DNA of 64,000 nt from Ectocarpus siliculosus (Eukaryota; Sar; Phaeophyceae; Ectocarpales; Ectocarpaceae), in NCBI GenBank assembly GCA_000310025.1, contig FN649757.1:259005-323004 (forward strand), in the 5' to 3' direction. Positions 45,022 through 55,853 of the stretch are shown one piece after another. Within the stretch, counting starts at the first letter, position 1. Each line of letters opens with the position of its first letter. Below the pieces are notes generated by a model. That model was not told the origin of the DNA, did no database searches, and saw only the letters and a program-made list of their open reading frames with translations. A program made the translations under genes and the position numbers.

Positions 45022-47460
45022 CATACATGTTGAAACAAGACACAATCATGATGTATGTGCTGCGGCATGTAATTCACAATTACCCGTGGTGTATGCACAC
45101 GCAGCCCTATATGCATACAGATACATGCGCTATTCTTCGTCGTCGAAATGCACGGTCAAGTGTCAACTTCACCCCCCGCGAGACGCGAAATTTCCAAAAT
45201 TTGAAAAACAACCTGACGTCATTCGCGGGGTGACTTTGTATCAGCCTGTTTCAACAGTCTTCCCGAATGCACTCAAATTCTCAAAATTTAAATCAGTTGA
45301 GGCATCGGATGGTGTGGTGCTTGGTGCGGTCGTGCTGTGGAGTGTTACACGCCGAAAGGAGCATTCCTCTCGCTGCTATGTAGCTACGCATCCACCGCAC
45401 AGCTCTTCACGAAGAAGGTTCCCAGCACAATCTGCTATGCTCGTTTGTGGTAACGAAGCCCTTGGACGGCGCAGCCACTCATTTTTCGGAACAGCCTTCG
45501 AGTCGGTTTCGCGCCCTGCCCTCCCCCCCGCTCAACTCACACAACTACAAGTCTCTGCTCCTCCTCCGTCTTTCCAAGCCACGAATGTCTTCATCCTACG
45601 AAGTGACCTTCAACCTTTTCGACAAGACCGGCACCCTCTACATCGAGAACGGCTTCTTAGCGAGGCTCTGTATCATCACCATATGGCATCCTTTCACGCT
45701 CAGACGCGGAAAGGGTTTTGGACGCGGAAAGGGTTTTATCGGTGTGTGCTGATGCTGTGAAAAGTGCTCACATGTGTTACATGTGTGTGTGCTGTCGCAA
45801 CTTGCATACAAGAGAATCTCTGAAACAAGATAATTTCTTCACCACTGACGGTGTGGTGGTGTGTCTCTGCTGCCTCGAGAGCAAGACATGCGTGGTAGAG
45901 AGTCATCATGTGTTGATGCCTCTATCTTCGTACCAGTGCAGAAGGACGCGGCGGCGGTGATGAACATGGCAAATGCTGATGATGCTGTGTACCCGACGCA
46001 CCGCGCGCCTCTTCGACTTGAAACAATTTATCTGACTTTACTTTGTTCACCCGCCACAATGACGTGTTCGTTTACCAGACAGGCGTTCTCGAAGGCGGGG
46101 CCCCGCAAAACACCCACACAAGTAATTTTCTAATTGATTTTCTCACCATTTCCTCTCCCTATCATTTGAGTCAAGAGGGGCGGGGAAGTAAAAGTCTTTA
46201 CAGTTGTCGTTGTTGTTGGCTTCACATTAAGTTCCGATCTCTCTATCCACTACCTTCAGCTGTCCGTAACTAATCTAACACATGGCGCCGTCGATTCTCG
46301 TGGTGGTCACCGTCTCACTTACCCTAAAAAGGGGAAAGGACGCGGGTCAATACAAATCAACGACAGATAGTCGACATAGTCTACATAGAACTCTCGCCAA
46401 ATGATATATATGCGAGGTAAAACACAGACAACAGAGGTAGGTACTCCCGGTTCCAATCTCGTGGTACTTCACAGAAAAAAAAGAGAGAAGGCCATCCATC
46501 ATCTGGAAAGGAAGATGTTGTACATTGTAGTCTACATAAGAACGGAGGGGAGCCGACTGGATACTATGTACAGTATGTATCGTAAATACTTGGTACATGT
46601 ATTACAGCAAGGGGTACTAGATTTATGTGACTACAAGTGCATCCACGATGATAGCAGCACGATAGCTTTGTGTGCCGAAAGATCGCTGGCGTGCCTCGCC
46701 TAAGAGAAAAAAACGTGCGCCGTAAAGGCCAGGAGAGACTAAGGGACAGCCCACGCATATGAGCAATGTGCGCAGGGGTACACGCAGTACTACAATTTGT
46801 ACGGCAGTGGTGTCTCTGATGTGGGGCAGATATATCATTTCTTTCCAGATCCAATCTACTGCCTATTGCTGTAAGATCCAAGATCCAAACAGAATATCCC
46901 ACGGGAAGGTACATACAGCAATCTCAACATGTGATCAATACGGGGTCCCGCTTGCGCGACGGAAAGCAGAGATAGCGCACCGAAGCCGATGCTGACGTAC
47001 TGCCTCGGCGCCTGATGTGGTCATGACAGAGGTGTGTATGGTCCAGACTATTGGGAGTGAGAGGGGGTTCGTGTGCTGTGTGCAATTTTCGCTCAAGGGA
47101 AAGGGTTTTCGGGACTACATGCACAATAGCATGAACGATAATCCCTCTCTATCTATAGTATGGAATGGTATAATTTGCCGTGATTTTTTCCTTTTTGTGC
47201 GATAGTGATTACAAGGGGGAACAATTGGCCCCCCAGTGGGGCGGGCGGCCAGCATGCGTGGGATGGGTGCGGCGGTTTGATAGGCAGAGGAAGTAGAGGC
47301 GACAATGACATCGGTACGAACGAAGGGTGTAAGTCTCAGACGATGTGAGGTCCTCACGTCCGTCCGTCCGTGGCGTAGATAGTGGGTGTAAAAAAGAACA
47401 AATGAAACCAAGAGGAACTTTCGTGAAAAGTCGATGCCCGATCACCATCAAACGGGGTAC
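45022..47460. other. possible unassigned exons; otherwise no gene
   Basis: At 45584-45752 (+) an ATG frame (MSSSYEVTFNLFDKTGTLYI) looks protein-like. At about 45760-45960 a Cys-rich frame (CYMCVCCRNL .. VVVCLCCLES) has paired CxxC motifs. They are in different frames and no domain or splice pair could be fixed. A GTTGTTG..CTTCACATTAAG partial repeat lies near 46205-46260. The rest holds short frames only. Confidence 0.25.
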
Positions 47461-47462
47461 TT

Positions 47463-47568
47463 ACATTATTGGAAGTTCATATGGGACGGCCATTGGCCAG
47501 CCATTGGCCGGCCCACGTGGTCCAAAATGGCTGGCCAATGGCTGGCCCATATGAACTTCCAGTATTGT
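47463..47568. repeat. long near-perfect hairpin
   Basis: GGAAGTTCATATGGG at 47471 pairs with CCCATATGAACTTCC ending near 47561. The pairing continues inward through GCCATTGGCCAGCCATT and outward by about 8 bp, giving arms of about 45-48 bp around a loop of about 10 bp. It could be a tiny foldback element or, if transcribed, a small-RNA precursor. No target duplication was identified. Confidence 0.75.
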
Positions 47569-49029
47569 CACGACCTGCATCAAACGTAAAGCGGAAGGAA
47601 GACGGGTGTGGGAAATTTTGTGAGGAGGGAATGCGTGCAGGATGAGGTCGAACATGGCATCCCTTCCGTTTATGACTGAGGTGTTGTAACCTACGCTCTC
47701 GAACAACTTATGGCCTCGTATCGGAGGCTCGTAGACAACACCACCTATTGAGGTTTGGTACCTCCAACAAACTGTCGGCTAACACCTTGCACGAAGACTT
47801 TGTTGTTACAGGTTGACCCTAAGTCGCGTGTTTATTGTTGAGCGCGGGGAAGGTCCTTTTGGAGAACATCACTGCACGCTACAGCATCAGCAATCTTCAA
47901 CAGTATCCAGACGACAGCAGCAGTAGAACACCTTGTGATTGATGATGGCAAATTGAGAAGAGAATTTGAATCCGAATCAACAACACGGAACAAAACATGT
48001 TCAACACTGCGGGTGCATGCGCTAAGACGCGTCTGCAGTAGCAGCAGCATTTCACTTCGCCCGGTGATGCCTCGCATTGAAGTACACTTCGGCATGCAGC
48101 AGGAGGTATCTCATGCAGCTGATGTCGCAAAGATGCGCTATCATGAGTTTTCTTCACCCACGTACACAACAATCGGTGTGGATAGCAAAGCAGGCAATAT
48201 TAGTGTCACCCCCCCAACCACGACCCTCCAAAAACAAATTTGAGCAACCGTATTTGTCTGTTTCCCTTACTAAAACTTCGAATTGTATGACGACACGACC
48301 GCAATCCTGTGATTGTGAGTATATTATAACATGATCGTTGGATCGATTTGGTGAGTGAGCCGGAAAAAAAAGTCAAATCAACCCAGTCACGGAACGGTTA
48401 AAGGATGGCCGAATAGGGGTTTTGACGCTGGCTATTGTCTCATCCTCTAGTCCAGCACATAAAGAAAGAAAACTACCTTCCCGCCGGAGGAACCTGGTCA
48501 TTAGTACCATTATCAGTATAGGACACCATCAAGAGGCGTCTTGCGTGCTGACACGTTCAGGTTTGCTACTGGAGCTGAAATTTCGAAGGTCCCAGCAGCC
48601 TCTGAACCCTGAAAACAGTCCGTAATCTGCGCCGGAACCAAGCGGCATCCAACATTTGTCACAGCCGTGCTCACTGCCACTGACCGTAAACCCCTGAACG
48701 GGGGTGTCAGCAGTAGCTAAATAGTGGCATCAGCGACTCCTACTGTAGACCCGCAGTTCAGGATATTGGGGTCAGTGGCTTCGGGCACCGGCAGTACAAG
48801 ACACTGGGTGTCGGTCGAGTCAAATTTGCAGAGATTTGCGTAGATAGCAGGCAATTACTAAAGTACGAAGCAGGTTTGAGCGCGCCAACACGCACCCCCC
48901 GCTGCTATAGGATGCCCTCTAGCCCTCTAGTGATACTAGTACTATATGCACCAGGTTCCTGGCAACACAGACGGCCTTATTTGAGCGCCTGTCGTTTTTG
49001 CTCTTTTGACTTGAAGTTAAAATCAATGG
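47569..49029. other. no gene recognised; one unassigned ORF
   Basis: A plus frame at 47935-48243 contains MPRIEVHFGMQQEVSHAADV and TYTTIGVDSKAGNISVTPP, which look protein-like but match no family I know. A short CTCTAG direct repeat is seen near 48918. Otherwise nothing. Confidence 0.3.
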
Positions 49030-49245
49030 TGTAAATTTCTGTCTTGATTCAAAGGAGGTATGTGGAGGTAGGCGCGTGAAATTTACGTTTTGAGCAGCCT
49101 CTACTGCCGCCCAGTGCGAGAATCAACGATTTCTGTTTTGCGCGATGCCTTCCGACTGGTCTTGTGGGTCTCTTGTGCGTTTTTCTTGCTCTCGCGTATA
49201 TTTTCAATATTTGTCAACATCAAAGGTCGTGCCATCCTTTAAGCC
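49030..49245 (+). repeat. dispersed repeat, copy 2 (pair with 24840-25035)
   Basis: Same block order and orientation as 24840-25035, with scattered substitutions and indels. Confidence 0.65.
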
Positions 49246-49904
49246 TAACCTGGTACATTGGTACATGTAGATAGCGAGGGGTAGTCAGCCGCGGGATAGC
49301 CGAATCACCACCCTGGAGTAGTCTATCTGCGATTCTTTGGCGGTGGTGTGTGGCAGCCAATCAATTTGAATTTTGAATCCGAGTCATCAACAACAACAAC
49401 AACAACAAAGAAAAATAACAACCCTGCTTCCTCCTCTCTCTCTGCAATGAACGGCCGTTTGATTCGTGCGCATTGCGCATACAGCAGAACGTATCGTAGG
49501 TGAAACAACATTCCACACCCTGGACCAATTTTCAAAGCTCAGTTGCTCCACACACCACAAGGAGTGGCGGTGACGAAAATGGTGGTGTGTGAAGTGTCTC
49601 TTCGAGAGCTTTCCGACAACGTCTCGCTGGGTTTACGCATTCTCTTCGTTGGAAACTCATGCTTTCATACGAGTCGAGACGGGGGTTGTGGCATCTTATG
49701 TCCCCGACCGTAGACCCGTCAGCACTAAAACGTGCTGTGCACGTCATACGCGACGAATACGTTCCACACCGATTTAGTTTCGGTGGTTTCTCTAGACAGA
49801 GTGACGCAGCAGCAGTTGTCAAGCTATTCTCCGAGCTGTGTGTATGCCATGTCTTGTGTGGCGGCTGATGGAGGCCAACGGCAGTCATCAACATTTATAG
49901 CATT
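49246..49904. other. no gene; diverged fragment of the 210-bp repeat
   Basis: A CAACAAC tract lies at about 49389-49407. Around 49795-49875 blocks GACGCAGCAGCAGTTGTCAA, CCGAGCTGTGTGTATG and TCTTGTGTGGCGGCTGATNGA correspond to the 210-bp units at 20930-21640. The palindrome array begins directly after. Confidence 0.4.
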
Positions 49905-50590
49905 TTTTAGTGAAATATTTCATGGAAGTCCATAGACTCCCATGAAACCAGTCCATGGAAGTCCATGGAAAAAATGAAAAGTTTCATGGAAGTCCATGGA
50001 ACTCCATGACACCATGTCATGTCCATGGAACTCCATGACACCATGTCCACGGAAGTCCATGGAAGTCCATGAAATATTTCATCATGGAAGTCTATGAACA
50101 TTTCATGGACGTTCAAGAAATATTCCAGTGACGCCGACTTGGTTGATAAATGCCGACAATGAGCCTTGGCTGTGTTCGACATTGATTTCCATCAAATGTG
50201 TGCATGAGCTTCATTGGACTTCCAAGAAACTTTTTACTTGTTTCCACGGAGCTCCATAGACTTCCAAGAATATTTTCATGGAACTCCTTTCACTTCCATG
50301 AAAAGTTTCATTGAACTCCTTGGACTTCCATGAAATATTTATATATCATGAAGAGCTCCACGGACGTCCATGGAACTCTTGATGTGGAAGGAAGTCCATG
50401 GACGTCCATGGAACTCTTCATGTGGAAGTCCATGGACGTCCATGGAACTCTTCATGAAATATTTCATGGAAGTCCAAGGAGTTCCATGAGATGCCATGAA
50501 ATGTTTCATGAAAGTCCAAGGAGTTTCATGAAAAGTTCCATGGAGCTCCATGGATTTCCATAAATATTGTCATGGAATTCCATGAAAAGT
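49905..50590. repeat. array of short CATG-bounded palindromes, block 1
   Basis: Units such as CATGGAAGTCCATGG, CATGGACGTCCATGG and ATGAAATATTTCAT alternate over about 690 bp. Most units are self-complementary. The central bases vary (GAAGTC, GACGTC, GAGCTC, GAATTC) while the CATG ends stay. Peptides read from it (EVHGLPWTSM) are repeat artefacts. The block ends in an (AAAAAT)n run. Confidence 0.9.
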
Positions 50591-51064
50591 ATAAAAAATA
50601 AAAAATAAAAAATAAAAACTACCATTATTATCATTGAGATGAATCACACGACGGGCTCAAGGTGCATCTGCTCCAAGCCGAAAGAAAAGTGAGTGGTGGA
50701 CGCCATCCTCCGCCCATCAGCAGAGCCGCGGGAGAAGCCAAACGGCCGGGCACAACAACCTCGCCGACGGCTTCCACCGCCAGCTCGTCGCGTTCAGCAA
50801 TGAATGGGTGTCCCATCACAGCCAGCCCCGATCTGGCGAACCGTCGAATAATAGAGGGGCGGAGGAAGGCGAAAGGGAAAAACATTTCCAACCGGTACCT
50901 AGCCATTGCCGAGTGAGGTAGGTGAGGTGCGTTTCGAAACCCTTGTCCAAGGGAGTGTCGTGAAAATCGGGGTAATTTTGTTCCATTTTGGGGGGGGGCG
51001 GGGACATATCCCCATGTATCCTCGGGTTTTCCGCGACGCGTCGGCGCTTCGGCGTCCCGCCCTC
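50591..51064 (-). other. unique segment splitting the palindrome array
   Basis: About 475 bp without the palindromes. Read on the minus strand it ends in TTTTTATTTTTTATTTTTTAT. A minus frame over most of it (51080-50631, 149 codons) includes SGLAVMGHPFIAERDELAVE, and a G-run lies near 50989-50998. It may be an insertion into the array, but no target duplication is clear. Confidence 0.45.
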
Positions 51065-51600
51065 GCATGGAACATTTCATGGATGTTCATGGGCTTTCAT
51101 GAAATATTTCATGAACATCCATGGACGTTCATGAAATATTTCATGGACGTTCATGGCAATCATGGACGTTCATGGCAATCATGAAATATTTCATGACCGT
51201 CCATGAAAAAAATTTTCATGAACGGTCATAGGCGTTCATGAAATATTTCATGAACGTTCACGGGCGTTCATGAAAGCATGTCATGAACGTCCATGAAATT
51301 GTTCCATGAAATGTTCATGACAAGGAGTGAAAATATTTCATGGAAAGTTGCATGACAAAAATGTCATGGACATCCATGGAACTTTTCACGGAATGCCGTG
51401 AAAACTTTCATGGAATTCCATGGACTTCCATCCATGGAACCTTTCGCGGAATGCCGTGAATTCCCATGGAAAAGTTCATGGAAGTCCATAGAAGTTCCAT
51501 GGAATCCCATGGAAGACCATGGAAGTACATGGAACGGTTGCATGGAAGTCCATGGGCTTCCATGGACTTCCATGAAACTTTTGATAGAAAAATACCAAAA
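51065..51600. repeat. array of short CATG-bounded palindromes, block 2
   Basis: The array continues with variants CATGAACGTTCATG, CATGGACGTTCATGG, CACGGAATGCCGTG and CATGGAATTCCATGG, and a longer palindrome GACCGTCCATGAAAA..TTTTCATGAACGGTC near 51204. Substitutions often appear on both sides of a unit, so self-complementarity is kept. Confidence 0.9.
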
Positions 51601-51739
51601 TGTACAAGCCCCGCCAACGGGGCGCCATAGAAGCCACGGAAGTTGAAGGCGGCGAGAGTCGGCACAGCGCATGCATGCGAGAAAACAAAAAGAAGGAGGC
51701 TCTTCTTGAGCATGTTGTTCCCGCGGCACGGCTTTTCAT

Positions 51740-52060
51740 ATCAAGGTAACCCCTGCCCGCACACCCAAGCGACAGCAATAAAAAACGTACCCGCCATGAA
51801 CTGTGTCCATGCTCCATCTTGTGTGGTGATTGATACAGACCAGGAAGATCAAGGACGCTGAGAAATTGCGAGCCCGAGAGTGTGGGACAGCCCGAAAAAA
51901 AAACGCGTCAGCTCGGATCGGTTCGCACGTATTTTCCCCAGGCCAAGGTTGGGTTTTACTGATGATCCCTCTCTACACACCTAAGCAACAGCAATGGCAA
52001 TGGCATCCGCCACCAGCTCTGTGTATGGCTCCCTTCCCCTGCCAGTGCTATCTTGCCCAT
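51740..52060 (+). repeat. two diverged units of the 210-bp repeat family
   Basis: Blocks CACACCCAAGCGACAGCAAT, CCGCCATGAACTGTGTCCAT and TCTTGTGTGGTGATTGATACAGACCAGGA, then CACACCTAAGCAACAGCAAT and CCGCCACCAGCTCTGTGTATGG. They match the units inside the TIR element at 20930-21640 in the same orientation. Confidence 0.6.
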
Positions 52061-52939
52061 CCCCGCGGTGTTGCTTGTTTCGCTGAGTGCTTCCTCTGTC
52101 TCTCCCGTGGTGTGAACCAAGCAACCGCGTGTGGGTGGGTCGGAGACCTCCGTTTTTTCTTCCCAAGATTCAGGGTGAATATCTCATACTGTTTTGGGGC
52201 GCAAATGTCGAGGAAGAACGGCCATCTGCTGTCCGAGCGCGACCAAACTGGCGTGGTAAAGAGCACCTATCTATTTTTCTTCTTCCTCATACCCAGCAGA
52301 TCGTCAATCGGTGCTCTATAGACCTCGTTCTGGTCGATAAGGAGGGCAAATCCAGGCGTTCGTTAAATGAAACTTGGGCCTGGTAATAGAGCGTAATATT
52401 TCCAAAAAAATGGAGAAATGGTGCCGCTTCGCGCTCTGCAGCTCATTAAATCGTGAACCTGAATATTGCTATTCAAATCAGACGGTCACGACCAACGATC
52501 AAGCGATCACGATCACGAGAGAAAATATCACAGCCATGTTTGGTCGAGAGTGATGACAGTTGATCTGTGATTCATTGGGAATTTTTCGATAGGTTCGGCA
52601 GTATTTCATTCAAAGAGCATCGTTCTTCGCCGCAGATGGATGTAAGATCTCGGGGAACTGCGCTGGACCTTTGTCGTTCCTCCCAGTGTTGTTCTTAGTC
52701 CTCCCCTTGCGCGGCTCTCGCCAAGGTGAGATGTGAGATTCACGAAGAATTTTGAGAGATGAGGCTAAGCAATAGTCAAATCGATGTGGAAGTAGTACAG
52801 AAGAGAAGCCCGGTTGGAAGAAAATGCATGCTGTTCAACGGTTGGTTCGTGGTGAGACATGAACTACATTTTTCAGTGTAGTTTTTGGTAAATACGACTG
52901 CAACTACGCAGGCTTACATAGGAGGGGGGTATTTTTCTT
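52061..52939. other. no gene recognised
   Basis: Short frames only. A CGATCACGATCACGAGAG stretch near 52500 is a small direct repeat. Confidence 0.45.
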
Positions 52940-53186
52940 CGTTTTTTTGTTCTATTTTCGAGCGCCACCTTCCTCCTGCGGTGCGTGCTGCTTTTTATTT
53001 ATTAATAGCGAGAAGGGTCCAGCCGTCCCTTTCCCTCGTCAGCGGTGCTGACGACCAAGTTTGGTACTACGAACGTTTCAGCTATTTTCGCTTCACCCGC
53101 AAAATTGTAGATTTTTCACTCCATGGGGATTCGAACCCACGACGTCGAGACTAGCGGTTTCGGGGTTACCACTAGACCACCGGGGC
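52940..53186 (-). mobile_element. tRNA-derived SINE, copy 2
   Basis: On the minus strand it starts GGTCGCCCCGGTGGTCTAGTGG (A-box region), then has GGGTTCGAATCCCC (B-box). The body has GGGACGGCTGGACCCTTCTCGC, ATTAATAAATAAA and GCACCGCAGGAGG, followed by an A-rich end (about 52960-52940). The head and the CTTCTCGC..ATTAA and ACCGCAGGAGG blocks match the copy at 22508-22826. The T-arm stem is better preserved than in copy 1. Confidence 0.8.
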
Positions 53187-53554
53187 GACCGTGTGGCTGC
53201 CAGATGAGTCCATTGTCCAGAGTCGGACTTGGTCGAAAGAGATGTATTTGCCAGAGGTGGAGAAGAGTGGTTAGCCTCTAACCGCCAAGAAGCGTCCATC
53301 TTTTTCCCACCGACCAGGGGAACCCCCTCACACACGGGGGTGCGAGAACTGCCGTCGAAACCAACTCAGACGCGGAAAGGACCAGCATTCTCTCGGAGTT
53401 GTCATGGTAGGAAGTTATGCCCTACAAAGTATCCTCACGCGCCTTACCGTGCCGGGGACTCTTCTGGTGGAAACATCCCTCAAATGTGTTTATTACCCAA
53501 GAACTCTCAGATGCGGGGGAGGCACAGCTATCACCGCCCATGATGCTACCTACT

Positions 53555-53800
53555 GTCGACAGGTCTGCAGTTTGTAGTTCGTGTTGTCTTCACATTGAAA
53601 ACGTTTCCGGTCTCCGCCCTGTACTTTCTGATATCCGTTGCAGGTCCAACTGACGCGGACGCCTTTCGTGGTCGCAAGCTAAACGCCCAAAGACGGCGCA
53701 CCTTTCTTTCTAGGACGAGAACAAACAATAATTTCCAGAAAACATTCTTCAAATATGGCAATAGCATCCAGTACGGGCCCGAAGTCAAGAACTACTAGTA
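53555..53800 (+). repeat. dispersed repeat at the inner end of the right arm
   Basis: Starts GTGTTGTCTTCACATTGAAAACG, includes CGGTCTCCGCCCTGTA and CCAACTGACGCGGACGCCTTTCGTGG, and ends CCAGTACGGGCCCGAAGTCAAG. It is the inverted counterpart of 24590-24825 and is related to 43330-43520. Confidence 0.75.
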
Positions 53801-54346
53801 CTTCGTGAGAACCAGAGGATCAAAATTTCATGAATATGAAAATAGGTCTATCAAACGCCGCTCAGTGGGGATCCTACACTACACCTCATAAAAAGCTGTG
53901 GTCGACAGTGGCGAAGAAACAAGAAAGTGAGCGTCTAGCCGATTGTAACGTTTCTTATCTGCTGGCCCGTACTGTAGGACAAAAAATAGCAAAAAACGAA
54001 CCGGGAGATGATCGAACCTGGCCAAAAATGAAATCAAACACGACGACAACGACAGAAATATAAGCAAAAACGAGAGGGCACCCGAGGAGAAAATGTATGC
54101 ATGTGAAACCTGAGTAGAGACGGGTGGTGTTCTTGTGCATCAGTGTACCGCCCTTGCCGAAGCGGCGTGAGCGTCACTGAATCGGCCGATAAACAGGAAG
54201 AAAGCCGCCGTAGCTCGACTAATGGTATGTGTACCACTATGCTGTTTTTCCAGCGGGCATACCACAGCTCACTGGCTCTTCGTACAAATATCCAAGAGCT
54301 AGCATACGAGACCGCTTCAGAGGTTCGAACAAGAAAGAGAAAAACG

Positions 54347-54911
54347 TCAAAATCGAAGGGTGGGACTCTTGTCGTCACCTGCATCCATCATGGCCTGAGA
54401 AATATCCAACCAGTCCGCTGCGGTAATAGCATCATCCCCGTGCGTGGTCCCGTCCACCTCGCTTAACCTAGGCGATGTCACCGGCATATCGGACACTTGG
54501 GGTACCAAGCCAGCAATGACACCACCACCACCACATCCCTCGACCCCACCGCTGAACACGTCAGTATCATCACTTGTGTCTCTCCTGACCGATTCAAAGT
54601 GGATATGCCAAGGTGACAAGCTCGGTCTGACCGGTGGACTCATGTGTGGCGCAAGCTCTTGGTACGATTCCCACGAGTTAGTACATGCCATTGGGTTCTC
54701 CGCGTTGCTGCAAGAGGCAACCATGATAGAGCCGGTAGCATCCTCGGGAGTAACACCGGCCGACACGATGCTGCTACGATGTTCCTTATCAACAGCCTGC
54801 AGATGCTCTTCTGTGCACTGAGTCCCTTGTGAGCCGGCGGAGTTGCTAGCGAAGAGGGACGGGGTGGAGAAAACACTCAATGCTTGACTCGCAATAATAC
54901 CCTCGTATATC
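54347..54911 (-). CDS. terminal exon of the acidic Gly/Ser/Asp-rich protein, right-arm copy
   Basis: Same structure as 23470-24034: CTTTGCAG acceptor, 565 nt, TGA stop. The start reads IYEGIIASQALSVFSTP and the end DDAITAADWLDISQAMMDAG. The block GGVEGCGGGGVIAGLVPQVS is identical to the left copy. Differences cluster in the Ser/Pro-rich middle and most keep the frame. Equal length after substantial silent drift argues that both copies were under selection after duplication. The upstream frame here contains stops in places where the left is open, so the earlier exons remain unresolved and this copy may be expressed differently. Confidence 0.6.
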
Positions 54912-55853
54912 CTGCAAAGGAAGTATTGACGAACCAGTGGGAGCCAGCACGGGCAAGGGGTTGAATCATATATCCACAGTCGTAGAGCGGGTGGGTCCCG
55001 ACACGGAGCGCTACGCCAAAGTCGCCGGCGAACGCTTGAGTCAATACTCAAGGGGTTTGAGCGAAAACGTTACCGCGCGGAAAGAGATACTCGGGCAGTA
55101 ATTCGTTTGTGGCTCAGCTCCCGAGTGGACCGATGGACTGTGCTTCGTTTGCATTTTTTGGCGGGGTTCCTTCCACTTTGCGTGTATTTTCTTAAATGTC
55201 TTCATCGGGAAATGTAGGAACCTCCCCTCGTGTTTACATCTCGTTTTCGTTTGTACCTCACTCTGGGATACGTTGAACCCACGTGGAGAGACTCCTACAT
55301 TACACCTCCTGCGATTTCACATCGTACACGAGGTTCAAACTAAATTTGTTCACGTATCAAGTGCGGGTATTTCCTTCGGTAGACACCTTCCCGAGGCTTC
55401 CGTGCCCGCGTAGGCACCTAGCAGTATGAGTGTGTGCTTCGCGTAAAAAAAACCAACGTGTAACGGCATATGGTGCGTCCACATAACTGTTCATTGGCGA
55501 CAAAACAGAAGGACAAATATGCATCGAAACTCGTGGTCGCCTAAGAACACAACAAACTCGTACAAAGACCCTGACTAAAGCGATTGCTTACTGATCTCTA
55601 TTGAAATTCGTACGGGCTTTCCCGACAAAACGACCCGGACGAGCCAGCGATTTGCCTTCTCTATCGATAATTCATACTTAGGAATTAACATAAAGAGAAC
55701 ACCACGCTGCGAAGCCTGTTGGAGTCCTCGCAAACTCGTGCCATTTGAGAAAAACAGATCTCCTAAACCTAAGGCTTTTCGGTTGCGCGACGACGAAGAG
55801 GCAACAAATTCAAGGCGAAACAAGGCCAACGTTTAGTGTTGCGCCAATAGATG

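Noticed and set aside
49905-51600. CRISPR array.
   Set aside because: Repeats are short, self-complementary and contiguous without unique spacers of constant length. The genome is eukaryotic and no cas genes are present.
51364-51817. Open frames encoding EVHGLPWTSM-type repeats.
   Set aside because: They are the translation of the palindrome array and occur on both strands.
53100-53190. tRNA gene on the minus strand.
   Set aside because: Same SINE head. No proper acceptor stem, and it is followed by the SINE body.
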